Shown piece by piece: positions 1 to 7,223 of a DNA stretch of 33,772 nucleotides. The notes under the pieces are model-generated. The model worked only from the letters and a program-made list of their open reading frames with translations, was not told the origin of the DNA and did not search any database. The stretch covers positions 1 to 33,772 of the forward strand of contig WQWA01000022.1 of assembly GCA_009785505.1 (NCBI GenBank). Reading direction: 5' to 3'. Source of the stretch: Bacteroidales bacterium (GTDB lineage: Bacteria; Bacteroidota; Bacteroidia; Bacteroidales; P3). Position numbers and translations under genes: made by a program. Positions within the stretch are counted from its first letter, which is position 1, and each line of letters opens with the position of its first letter.

Positions 1-1
1 C

Positions 2-3000
2 GGCACGGTTACTTGGGGAACTACTACCAACATAGATATTGAAGAAGGTACAACGACCGTTCGTGGTACAGAAGGCAGACCTTCGCAAACTTGGTCAGGT
101 GCTGTATTTGCTGCGGGTTGTGCGAAAACAGCCTTTAATGGCGGAACACTCGGCAACAACAATGCAGACTGTCGTCAATCCTTGCATAGTGTAAACAATC
201 GTGGCGTCAGCCGAACGGGTGACTTTTTCTCTTGGTGCGCTGTTACGCGTTTTGCTGATGTGCTCTGTCCTGCTCCTTGGCGTGTTCCGACTACTGAAGA
301 CTTTGCAATTCTACATCAAAATTTAGGGTTTGATCTTCCTGCTGTGAACAGTGCCACCGCTGTAGCTATAGCAACTTCCGGAACTTATGCGCCTAATAAT
401 ACTCAACAAGGCAGTACAGCTAACACTACAAATCCTGCTTCTGTCGGTGGAATTTGGGGCGGTGCCCGGTTTACGGGCTGGTCAGGGACTCTCACGCATG
501 TGGGTTCGCACTACTGGTCGTCTACCGAGGTCTCCGCTACGTATGCCCGGTACCTGAGCTTCACTACGCCGCTTGTGTGGCCTCAGATCGACGGCAATAA
601 GAGTTACGGGTTCGCCCTCCGCTGTGTCCGCGATACGGTATTTCCACCGCTTCCGACAGGCTGTAATGATGCCATGCCGGGTTTTGGCCCGGGCTTAGGT
701 ACCGTGACTTGGGGCAGCACAACAAACACAAACATCGAGGATAGCATCACAATTATCCCGGGTGACGGCGTAAGACCTGCGCAAGTTTGGTCTGGTGCTG
801 TTTTTGCTGCGAATTGTGCGAAAGGAAGCACTACCGGTGGTGATCAGTTCAATGGTGGAACTGCCGGTAATTTTAATGCTGATTGCCGTCAGTCTCACTT
901 AAGTGCTAGTGGTGGTCGTTCTTCGGCTGTTTCCGGTGACTTCTTTTCTTGGTGTGCTGTGATGCGTTTTGCCGGCGACCTTTGTCCTTATCCTTGGCGT
1001 GTTCCGACACAACAGGATTTCATCGACTTAGATATGAATATGGGAGGAACAGGCTTAAGTAGAAGTGGAGCAGCCGGAACGATAAACGGTATTACCATTC
1101 AAACTCAAATTTCAACCTGGTATACTTCTGGCAACGGTACTCCTTCTCTACCTGAAATTGGTGGTCTTTGGGGTGGTGCTCGGTGGACGGGCCATGCCGG
1201 CAGTCTTGTTAATAATACGCAATCATATTATTGGTCATCTACCGAGGCTTCACCAACGGCAGCTTACAACCTGGATTTTATGCCAGATGCAATAGGTTTG
1301 CAGACGGCAGCTGGTAAAAGCTTTGGTAGGGTACTCCGCTGTGTCCGTGATGCAGAACTTACCTCAGATTCTCTTTTAACTATCAATTGCCTTCCGGGCG
1401 CACCTCACTTCAATACTAATGGAGCACTTGGCGAAATCAGATGGGGCGGAAACACCAATATCGAAGATACAACTTGGGTTATTGTTGCTCAAGATGGACT
1501 TTCCGGACAAGTTTGGTCGGATGCGGTGACTGTGGAAAATTGTGATAAAACTGATTTTAGCACGGGAACAACTCCGTTTGAAAGCGCGAACCGTTTCCAT
1601 GCAGATTGTCGTAATTCTGATGACAATGCTAATTTCAATGGACATTTTTTTTCTTGGTGTTTTGTAAAACGCTATGCAGAGCAACTTTGCCCTGCGCCAT
1701 GGCGTGTGCCGACACGAGAAGATTTTATGGCTTTGGATAGTGCTTTGGGCGGAACAGGCTTAAATGGTCAGCTCGGCACTAATATCATTGGTGTTCGTGG
1801 TTATACCGGTGACGATCTTTCGCCGACCGGTGGTATTTGGGGCGGTTCTCGCTTTACGAGTTCGACAGGAGGTGTTACGAATAATTCGTTCTATTGGTCC
1901 TCCACCAATAATGGTGATGCATGGGCATCCAACCTGCAACTTGCTGCAGGGTCTGTATGGCCTCAAAGTACCAGTGGTAAACAAAACGGCTTTGCTTTAC
2001 GTTGCGTTCGTGCAGCAGAACAATGCGAGCTTCTAATTCCTATAGTGAGAAGAGACACAATCGGCTTAAACGTTAATCATACATTTTCGCCGCTGCGTCC
2101 CGGCGGTGTAGCTTGGACTTGGCGCATTGGCACTATAACGCTTAACATGCAAACAGTCGGGGTTAGCTTCCCAACCTCGGGAAATCATCTCGCAACCGTT
2201 ACACAGACCATGCCAAACGGCTGTGAGGTAGTAGATACTATCCACGTATTCGTAACTCTTCCGACCGGTTGCAACGATGCCATGCCGGGCTTTGGTCCAA
2301 GTTTAGGTACTGTTACTTACGGAAATACTACAAATACCGATATCGAAACGGGTGCAATACGCATTCCTGCAGCTTATGGAGCACCTGGCACAGTTTGGTC
2401 TAGTGTAGTTATGGCTTCGAACTGTAATAAAGGAACGTTTAACGGAGGAGTTTCCGGTAATTTCAACGCAGACTGCCGCGATGGCGTTCATTTCTCGTGG
2501 TGTGCCATAACTCGCTTCGGAGAAACACTTTGCCCATATCCATGGCGTGTTGCAACGATGCAGGATTTTGTTAATTTGGATATCGCGCTCGGCGGAACAG
2601 GTCTAAACCGCAGCATTCCGGGTACTTTCCCGCCTCCTTCCGATCCGGTGTTTGAAAGATACCTTTCAGTTTGGGGTACTGTTTTAGTGCCGGGCTCCAA
2701 TGAAGAAATGGTAACTTATTGGTCGCAAACAGAAGTTAATCCAGATCAAGGAAACGCGTTGTGGATGGAATATTCGTGGGATCACAATGCGTTTGCGATT
2801 CACCCGAGATCTTCCCGTTGGAAATCTGATGGACACCTCGTCCGCTGTGTCCGCGATTGGACTATTACAGATACACTAATCTCCGTCAACTGCGATCCGG
2901 GAGCACCAAACTCAGGTGAATTCGGAACCGTAGCTTGGGGTGGAAATGCAGATGTCGAAACACTAACCTGGCAGGTTGGTGCGCAAGTTTGGTCGGATGC

Positions 3001-4447
3001 CGTTACGGTGAGTAACTGTAATAAGACAGATTTTGATGGCGGATCAGATCCCGGTTTTGCAACAGATTGTAGAAATAGCGATGGCAATGTTAATTTCCAT
3101 GGTCATTACTTTTCATGGTGCTTTGTGATACGTTATGCAGATTTGCTTTGTCCTGCTCCTTGGCGTGTGCCAACAACGACTGACTTTGAGAATTTGCATT
3201 TAGGTCTTGGATACGCATCCCTTGGAGACGAGGTTGTACAACCGAACACGTACATGGTTTCGGATTCAGAACCTTTCATCGGTAATAATCTCCGTGGTGG
3301 TATTTGGGGTGGTTCTCACTTTACCGGGAGCATTGACGGAAACACTGGAAATTTCGCTCATCTGACTACTGCTTCGTTTTACTGGGCATCCACAGAGATA
3401 GATCCGACGACTGCATTCTTTAGAGGAATTGCATCCACTATCTCTCCATTTAGTATGGGCTGGAGCAAGGCTGACGGCATGGCGTTGCGTTGCGTCCGCG
3501 ACATTGTCTGTTCCGTTGACTTAGGTACCGGTTTTACAACTGCAAGAAGTGTTCGTCAAGGTGATTGTGCCGGTTTTCCTGCTCTTACTGTAACTGCGAT
3601 TCCTGCGGCCGGTGCTGCTTTCCAGTGGTATTCCAACACAAGTGCGAGTAATACCGGAGGTACTGCTATTGCCGGCGCTACCGGTTCTTCGTTCATCCCT
3701 CCGAGGACTACTGTTGGTGATGCATGGTATTACGTAGTTGTAACTTTCCCTATATGTGGCGATGTTGCAAGTGCGGTTAGTGGAATGCACACTGTTTTGC
3801 CGTTGCCTGCGGATGATCCTGCCTCTGTAGGTTGCAACCTGAATTTACCGGGTTGGGGTTCCAATACGCTCACTGCAAGTTTTGCTACAGACAGCACTTG
3901 GACTGTTTCCGGTAGTGGAATTACGCAGGAATGGTCTGATGTTGTTGTTGCAACTCAATGTGCGTCTAGAACGACAATTGCCGGTGGAAGCGCTGGTAAT
4001 TTCAATGCAGATTGTCGCAACGCTGCCAATTCCGGAGCTAATAACTTTCATGGTCATTACTTCACTTGGTGTGCTGTTGTTCGTTTTGCAGATCAGCTTT
4101 GTCCGCCTTCTCAAGGTTGGCGTGTTCCGACTTGTGCTGATTTTGTGGATTTGGATATTGCTCTTGGTGGAACGGGTTTAAATCGTAATGTCGGAGAAAA
4201 TACTGCTACCGGTGCTACTACTTTAGGTTATATGGGTACTACTGCTGTTAATTCTCCGAATAGCACTTGGGGCGGTTCTCGCTTTACCGGTTGGTCGGGC
4301 AGTCCCACGGATGCTTGGTCGTTCTACTGGTCTTCTACCGAGCAGAGTGCGACGAATGCTTTCTTCCTGGACTTCGCCGCGAGCGTCGTGGGCCCGCAGG
4401 GTGCGAACGTTAAGACTCTCGGCTTTGCAGTCCGGTGCGTCCGTTAG
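2..4447 (+). CDS. Giant secreted multi-domain FISUMP-like protein (5'-truncated)
   Basis: The frame is open from the window edge, so the start and any signal peptide are missing; the TTG at 182 is not a real start. About 1,481 residues are visible. Six repeats of roughly 200 residues each contain DCR, a (S/T)WC motif, LCP, WRV(P/A)T, a WGG(S/A)RFTG-like motif (degenerate in repeat 4), YWSSTE and a terminal RCVR. These match the Fibrobacter succinogenes major paralogous (FISUMP) domain. Approximate spans are 2-634, 659-1351, 1384-2014, 2267-2857, 2888-3502 and 3830-4447. Two linkers interrupt them: 2015-2266, which resembles a PKD/Ig module, and 3503-3829, an Ig-like module with an FQWYSN motif. 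Each repeat has about six conserved cysteines, which suggests disulfides and an extracytoplasmic location. The protein ends at VRCVR with no type IX secretion tail. Function is unknown; surface binding is plausible. Family confidence is good, role confidence low. Confidence 0.85.
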   Translation, partial: GTVTWGTTTNIDIEEGTTTVRGTEGRPSQTWSGAVFAAGCAKTAFNGGTLGNNNADCRQSLHSVNNRGVSRTGDFFSWCAVTRFADVLCPAPWRVPTTEDFAILHQNLGFDLPAVNSATAVAIATSGTYAPNNTQQGSTANTTNPASVGGIWGGARFTGWSGTLTHVGSHYWSSTEVSATYARYLSFTTPLVWPQIDGNKSYGFALRCVRDTVFPPLPTGCNDAMPGFGPGLGTVTWGSTTNTNIEDSITIIPGDGVRPAQVWSGAVFAANCAKGSTTGGDQFNGGTAGNFNADCRQSHLSASGGRSSAVSGDFFSWCAVMRFAGDLCPYPWRVPTQQDFIDLDMNMGGTGLSRSGAAGTINGITIQTQISTWYTSGNGTPSLPEIGGLWGGARWTGHAGSLVNNTQSYYWSSTEASPTAAYNLDFMPDAIGLQTAAGKSFGRVLRCVRDAELTSDSLLTINCLPGAPHFNTNGALGEIRWGGNTNIEDTTWVIVAQDGLSGQVWSDAVTVENCDKTDFSTGTTPFESANRFHADCRNSDDNANFNGHFFSWCFVKRYAEQLCPAPWRVPTREDFMALDSALGGTGLNGQLGTNIIGVRGYTGDDLSPTGGIWGGSRFTSSTGGVTNNSFYWSSTNNGDAWASNLQLAAGSVWPQSTSGKQNGFALRCVRAAEQCELLIPIVRRDTIGLNVNHTFSPLRPGGVAWTWRIGTITLNMQTVGVSFPTSGNHLATVTQTMPNGCEVVDTIHVFVTLPTGCNDAMPGFGPSLGTVTYGNTTNTDIETGAIRIPAAYGAPGTVWSSVVMASNCNKGTFNGGVSGNFNADCRDGVHFSWCAITRFGETLCPYPWRVATMQDFVNLDIALGGTGLNRSIPGTFPPPSDPVFERYLSVWGTVLVPGSNEEMVTYWSQTEVNPDQGNALWMEYSWDHNAFAIHPRSSRWKSDGHLVRCVRDWTITDTLISVNCDPGAPNSGEFGTVAWGGNADVETLTWQVGAQVWSDAVTVSNCNKTDFDGGSDPGFATDCRNSDGNVNFHGHYFSWCFVIRYADLLCPAPWRVPTTTDFENLHLGLGYASLGDEVVQPNTYMVSDSEPFIGNNLRGGIWGGSHFTGSIDGNTGNFAHLTTASFYWASTEIDPTTAFFRGIASTISPFSMGWSKADGMALRCVRDIVCSVDLGTGFTTARSVRQGDCAGFPALTVTAIPAAGAAFQWYSNTSASNTGGTAIAGATGSSFIPPRTTVGDAWYYVVVTFPICGDVASAVSGMHTVLPLPADDPASVGCNLNLPGWGSNTLTASFATDSTWTVSGSGITQEWSDVVVATQCASRTTIAGGSAGNFNADCRNAANSGANNFHGHYFTWCAVVRFADQLCPPSQGWRVPTCADFVDLDIALGGTGLNRNVGENTATGATTLGYMGTTAVNSPNSTWGGSRFTGWSGSPTDAWSFYWSSTEQSATNAFFLDFAASVVGPQGANVKTLGFAVRCVR
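479..634 (+). repeat. DGR variable-region-like end of FISUMP domain 1
   Basis: These 52 codons run from GWSG to RCVRD. They are about 60% GC by hand count, against about 48% for the equivalent segment of domain 2. Only one codon ends in A, against twelve in domain 2. Constant blocks (GWSG, YWSSTE, K..GFA.RCVR) alternate with variable residues, as in retroelement-diversified C-type lectin domains. The DGR interpretation is inference. Confidence 0.4.
4292..4447 (+). repeat. DGR variable-region-like C-terminus of the FISUMP protein
   Basis: The last 51 codons plus stop are about 61% GC by hand count, with only one codon ending in A. They align without gaps to 479-631: 15 codons are identical, 12 differ synonymously and 24 change the residue; 13 of those 24 keep the third base. 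A location at the extreme C-terminus is the usual place for a DGR variable region. No template repeat or reverse transcriptase is in this window, so the assignment is inference. Confidence 0.45.
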
Positions 4448-4492
4448 TTCGCTTCAGGAACTTTCTTGATTCCTCGAATTTTGGTTGTTCCC

Positions 4493-4516
4493 TCACGCCT
4501 GCGTTAGCGGGCGTGA
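4493..4516. other. 10-bp hairpin downstream of the FISUMP gene
   Basis: TCACGCCTGC pairs with GCGGGCGTGA (one G-T pair) around a GTTA loop. No T-tract follows, so it is probably a repeat-type hairpin or an accessory to the terminator just downstream. Confidence 0.5.
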
Positions 4517-4527
4517 AGTGGCTCTAA

Positions 4528-4550
4528 AAAAAATCGCGAAGCGATTTTTT
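4528..4550. terminator. Bidirectional rho-independent terminator
   Basis: AAAAAATCGC pairs perfectly with GCGATTTTTT around a GAA loop. A- and T-tracts on both sides let it act in both directions. It lies between the FISUMP gene and the convergent ATPase gene. Confidence 0.75.
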
Positions 4551-4590
4551 GGCAAAAGGTAAACGGCAAATGGTAAAAGGTAGGACGTAG

Positions 4591-4610
4591 GTCGTTGAGC
4601 GTAGTCGAAA
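4591..4610. repeat. Short dispersed-repeat-like element
   Basis: GTCGTTGAGCGTAGTCGAAA resembles the TTCGACAGGCTCAG-type element inside ileS (10307-10337) when read on the opposite strand. It is probably one copy of a small dispersed intergenic repeat. Family membership is inferred from resemblance only. Confidence 0.4.
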
Positions 4611-4731
4611 CGCCGAAGCAGCCTTTCGCCCTTCGCCTACGAGCGTAGCGAGTTGCTGCCGCCGGCGCAGATGTCCACGTCCGTGCCCCCGTAGGGATGC
4701 AAAAATGAATTAATTATTATTGCATTACATC

Positions 4732-6072
4732 CTAACTTAATGACATTGAACTCGCGCCGGCAGAAGAAATTAAATTTCCAATCGCATACAACGGATAAAC
4801 TTTGATTTTATCGTATTGCGCAAAATTTTCAAGCGAGGTGCGAATGCCGTACTCCGATTGTTTTTCTTCCAAAAATATATTCATGCTTTGCATCTTGCCG
4901 CTTGTTCCCGATTTTACTTCGATAGGAATGATCTTTTCGCTCTTTTGAATAACATAATCAACTTCGGCACTACTTTGCGATTTTTCTCTTGCCCAATAGT
5001 GGAGTTGTTTTTGTTCGTAGCATGAAGCAGATTTTAAAAGCTCCAAACCTACAAATTGTTCGGCAATAAATCCCCTGTTTACAAGCGAGAAGTCGCTACT
5101 GAAAAGTATGTCTGAAAGTTCCAACCCCAATAATCGTTGAAAAATACCCGTATCAAGTAGCAGAAATTTTTGTTTTCTATAATTTGCTTGTGCTCCAAGT
5201 GGAATGCCGTTTGCCGAAGTGTGTACTACCGAAATAACTAACCCCGCATTTTCCAACAATCCAATACTTTCCTTTATTTGCCGTGCATTATACGATTCTA
5301 TTTTGGAATACATGAATTTACTGCCGGCTTGTTCCACAACCGCCTGAAATGCTCTTGCGATTCGTAACTCCGGAACTCTTTTTTTATATTTGGAAAAGTC
5401 TGATTTTAAGGAGTCCATCAAAACATTCAATTTTTTTTGTGTCGCAAGCATATCCCGGTTCTTCACATATTCCGAAACCACAGCCGGCATCCCTCCAACA
5501 ACAAGAAATTTTTTTAGTAGTTCCAGTGCCATGTTGTGAAAAGTCGGAAACAATGGTTTTTCCGGTGAGGATCTGCATATTTCTTCCCACAAACGCTCTT
5601 CGCCGCAAGCCAACATAAATTCTTGAAATGAAAAGGGATACATATACATAGACGAAATTCGTCCAACACCAAACGATGGCAAGTCTTCCAAAGCAAATTC
5701 AAGTAGTGAACCGGCAGCGACAACGTGCAATTCGGGATAATCTTCGTAGAAATAACGCAATGCTGTGATAGCGCGGGGACATTCCTGTATTTCATCAAAA
5801 AACAACAGTGTTTTATTTGGAATAATAGGCTTTTTATATAGAATCGAGATTTGATTGCAAATGTCCTTAACATCAAGATTTCCTCCAAAATGGTTGTGAA
5901 CGACCGCGTCCTTTTCGAAATTGATTTCTATAAAATGCTCAAAATTTTCGGCTAATTTTTTAACAGAAGATGATTTTCCGATCTGTCTTGCACCTCGAAG
6001 TAAAAGCGTTCTTCGGTCTTCTTCTTTGCTCCATTTCAGCAAATCGCTGTCTATTAGTCTTTTCAGGTACAT
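4732..6072 (-). CDS. AAA ATPase with C-terminal DUF4143 domain
   Basis: From the ATG at 6072 the protein has 446 residues. The Walker A motif GARQIGKS is at residues 27-34 and the Walker B motif LLFFDEIQE has Asp93-Glu94. An AAGSLLEFAL segment follows and is typical of this family. The C-terminal DUF4143 region contains VDYVIQ...IPIEVKSG, which resembles a PD-(D/E)XK nuclease core. Members are common and often multicopy in Bacteroidota; their substrate is not established. I chose MYLKRLIDSD (ATG) as the start because family members usually begin there; a TTG at 6093 would add seven residues. The promoter box lies at 6157-6164, followed by three 33-bp tandem repeats that reach the start codon. 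The stop codon is inside a 16-bp inverted repeat. Family call is firm; role unknown. Confidence 0.88.
   Translation of the reverse strand: MYLKRLIDSDLLKWSKEEDRRTLLLRGARQIGKSSSVKKLAENFEHFIEINFEKDAVVHNHFGGNLDVKDICNQISILYKKPIIPNKTLLFFDEIQECPRAITALRYFYEDYPELHVVAAGSLLEFALEDLPSFGVGRISSMYMYPFSFQEFMLACGEERLWEEICRSSPEKPLFPTFHNMALELLKKFLVVGGMPAVVSEYVKNRDMLATQKKLNVLMDSLKSDFSKYKKRVPELRIARAFQAVVEQAGSKFMYSKIESYNARQIKESIGLLENAGLVISVVHTSANGIPLGAQANYRKQKFLLLDTGIFQRLLGLELSDILFSSDFSLVNRGFIAEQFVGLELLKSASCYEQKQLHYWAREKSQSSAEVDYVIQKSEKIIPIEVKSGTSGKMQSMNIFLEEKQSEYGIRTSLENFAQYDKIKVYPLYAIGNLISSAGASSMSLS
4733..4748 (+). repeat. Left arm of 16-bp inverted repeat flanking the ATPase cassette
   Basis: TAACTTAATGACATTG is the exact reverse complement of 6422-6437. 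The arm overlaps the last codons and stop of the ATPase gene. The two arms enclose the ATPase and the small antitoxin-like gene. Confidence 0.6.
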
Positions 6073-6160
6073 TTTGCGTGTTTTTAAGGGCAAGCTTGGT
6101 TAGTTTTTGCTCATTTTTAAGGGCGAAAGTCGGCAAAATTTGCAGTTTTTTCAGGGCAAA
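6073..6160 (-). repeat. Three 33-bp-period tandem repeats in the ATPase leader
   Basis: On the minus strand three units of the form TTGCCCTtAAAAAnnnGCAAA begin near 6160, 6127 and 6094. Both the GCCCT and the GCAAA blocks recur at exactly 33-bp spacing. The first unit overlaps the TAACTTTG promoter box and the last ends at the ATPase start codon. Confidence 0.7.
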
Positions 6161-6384
6161 GTTACGATTTTTTTTTGAAATGACCAAATTTTTTGAAAGT
6201 TTTCTTCACTCACAAGTTTTCCTTCTTCGTGAATACGAACGCATTGTTCAGCAAAAAGAAAATCGTCTATTCTTTCCAAAACTTTTTGTGAAATGCTCCC
6301 CATTTGAATACCGTCTCTCTCGGCTGATTCTTGGTAGAATTTAGCCTGTGCAGCATTCTGCGGATAAATTAAAATCGGGTTCAT
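6151..6384 (-). CDS. Small antitoxin-like protein (DUF2683-like)
   Basis: A 77-residue protein starting MNPILIYPQNAAQAKFYQES. The N-terminal 'IL(I/V)(Y/H)P' strand followed by a helix resembles small Bacteroidota antitoxin-like proteins of the DUF2683 type; this is a weak family match made by eye. Its last codons (KIVTLP, stop) are formed by the promoter box of the downstream ATPase gene (6157-6164). That means either the gene and promoter overlap or the true gene product has a rather arbitrary tail. No toxin gene is adjacent, so it would be an orphan or a partner of the ATPase. It is on the same strand as tcdA (50 bp upstream) and the ATPase. The function is inferred only. Confidence 0.6.
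   Translation of the reverse strand: MNPILIYPQNAAQAKFYQESAERDGIQMGSISQKVLERIDDFLFAEQCVRIHEEGKLVSEENFQKIWSFQKKIVTLP
6157..6164 (-). promoter_or_regulatory. Promoter -7 box for the DUF4143 ATPase
   Basis: Minus strand TAACTTTG, a match to the Bacteroidota TAnnTTTG box, about 85 bp upstream of the ATPase ATG. It lies inside the 3' end of the small upstream gene. Confidence 0.65.
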
Positions 6385-6421
6385 TTCTTTCGTTTTTTTG
6401 TGTTTACGAAAGACCCGCGCC

Positions 6422-6437
6422 CAATGTCATTAAGTTA
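6422..6437 (-). repeat. Right arm of 16-bp inverted repeat flanking the ATPase cassette
   Basis: CAATGTCATTAAGTTA is the perfect inverted partner of 4733-4748. It includes the tcdA stop codon, so the two genes on either side of the cassette both end within an arm. Confidence 0.6.
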
Positions 6438-7217
6438 AGCCATAAACAAATGCATAATTTTCTTCCGAATTCTCGCCGGAATAGGTAAGTTTGAAACGAC
6501 AGGTTCGCCAATTAATTCACGGATTACAACCGATGCACAATGTGCTCCGAAAATCGGCGGCATATACGAAATTGTTCCGACAGTCGTTTTTTTATTTACC
6601 TCATTTTCGCAAAATACAACCGAATTCTCCCGCACTTTTTCTGTAGAAAAAACAGCGTGAAAACCGCTATAAATGTCAAATTTACGAAGCCGCTTGCGCA
6701 AAGCCTCTGCCAATCGGCATTGATAAGTTTGTGCAATATCTGCGATTTGAACTTGCGTCGGATCGGCTTTCCCACCGGCACCCATGGAACTGACTAACCG
6801 CAATTTCAAATTTAGAGAATGTACGATTAAATAGGTTTTTGGGGAAAACGTATCAATCGCATCTACGACAAAATCATAGTTTGCAAGTTGCAAAATATCA
6901 AGCAATCTTTGGTCTCTCGCATACTCTGAAATGACGCGCAGTTTTAAATTCGGATTGATGTCTAATAAGCGTTCTGCCATGACTTCGGCTTTCAAAAGTC
7001 CTTGATTACTGACCAATGCAGGCAGTTGTCGATTGCGGTTCGTTTCGTTTACAACATCGCCGTCGACAATAGTCAATTCGCCAATTCCTGCTCTACATAA
7101 GTGTTCGCAGGCTGCAGAACCTACGCCGCCCAAACCCATCACCAACACATGAGAAGTATGCAGTTTGGCAACATTCTTCTCGCCCAAAAGCAACTCTGTT
7201 CTTGCCTCCCAATTCAT
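6435..7217 (-). CDS. tcdA: tRNA threonylcarbamoyladenosine dehydratase (TcdA)
   Basis: A 260-residue E1-like (ThiF/MoeB superfamily) enzyme. TcdA uses ATP to cyclise t6A37 in ANN-decoding tRNAs to ct6A. The nucleotide-binding loop GLGGVGS is near residues 29-35. DGDVVNETNRNRQ supplies the conserved Asp and the Asn/Arg residues, VVDAIDTFSPKTYLI follows, and SSMGAGGKADPTQVQIADIA is characteristic of TcdA/YgdL. The length fits the family. It starts 6 bp downstream of the S41 protease stop codon, so the two are probably cotranscribed. The stop codon lies inside the right arm of the inverted repeat. A role in ubiquitin-like conjugation was considered and rejected because the TcdA-specific C-terminal half is intact. 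Confidence 0.92.
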   Translation of the reverse strand: MNWEARTELLLGEKNVAKLHTSHVLVMGLGGVGSAACEHLCRAGIGELTIVDGDVVNETNRNRQLPALVSNQGLLKAEVMAERLLDINPNLKLRVISEYARDQRLLDILQLANYDFVVDAIDTFSPKTYLIVHSLNLKLRLVSSMGAGGKADPTQVQIADIAQTYQCRLAEALRKRLRKFDIYSGFHAVFSTEKVRENSVVFCENEVNKKTTVGTISYMPPIFGAHCASVVIRELIGEPVVSNLPIPARIRKKIMHLFMA

Positions 7218-7223
7218 TTTTTG

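Larger units (their letters stand above)
4448..4731. other. Intergenic region with terminator and small repeats, no gene
   Basis: This 284-bp gap between convergent genes holds two hairpins (4493-4516 and 4528-4550), a purine-rich stretch with repeated GGTAAA-like units (about 4553-4582), and a short dispersed-repeat-like motif, GTCGTTGAGCGTAGTCGAAA, at 4591-4610. I see no credible coding sequence. Confidence 0.6.

Noticed and set aside
5960-6187. Peptide with 11-residue repeats (ALKK/ALKN) read on the minus strand
   Set aside because: It overlaps the ATPase start in another frame and arises from the 33-bp DNA repeats; composition is not protein-like and no family is recognised.
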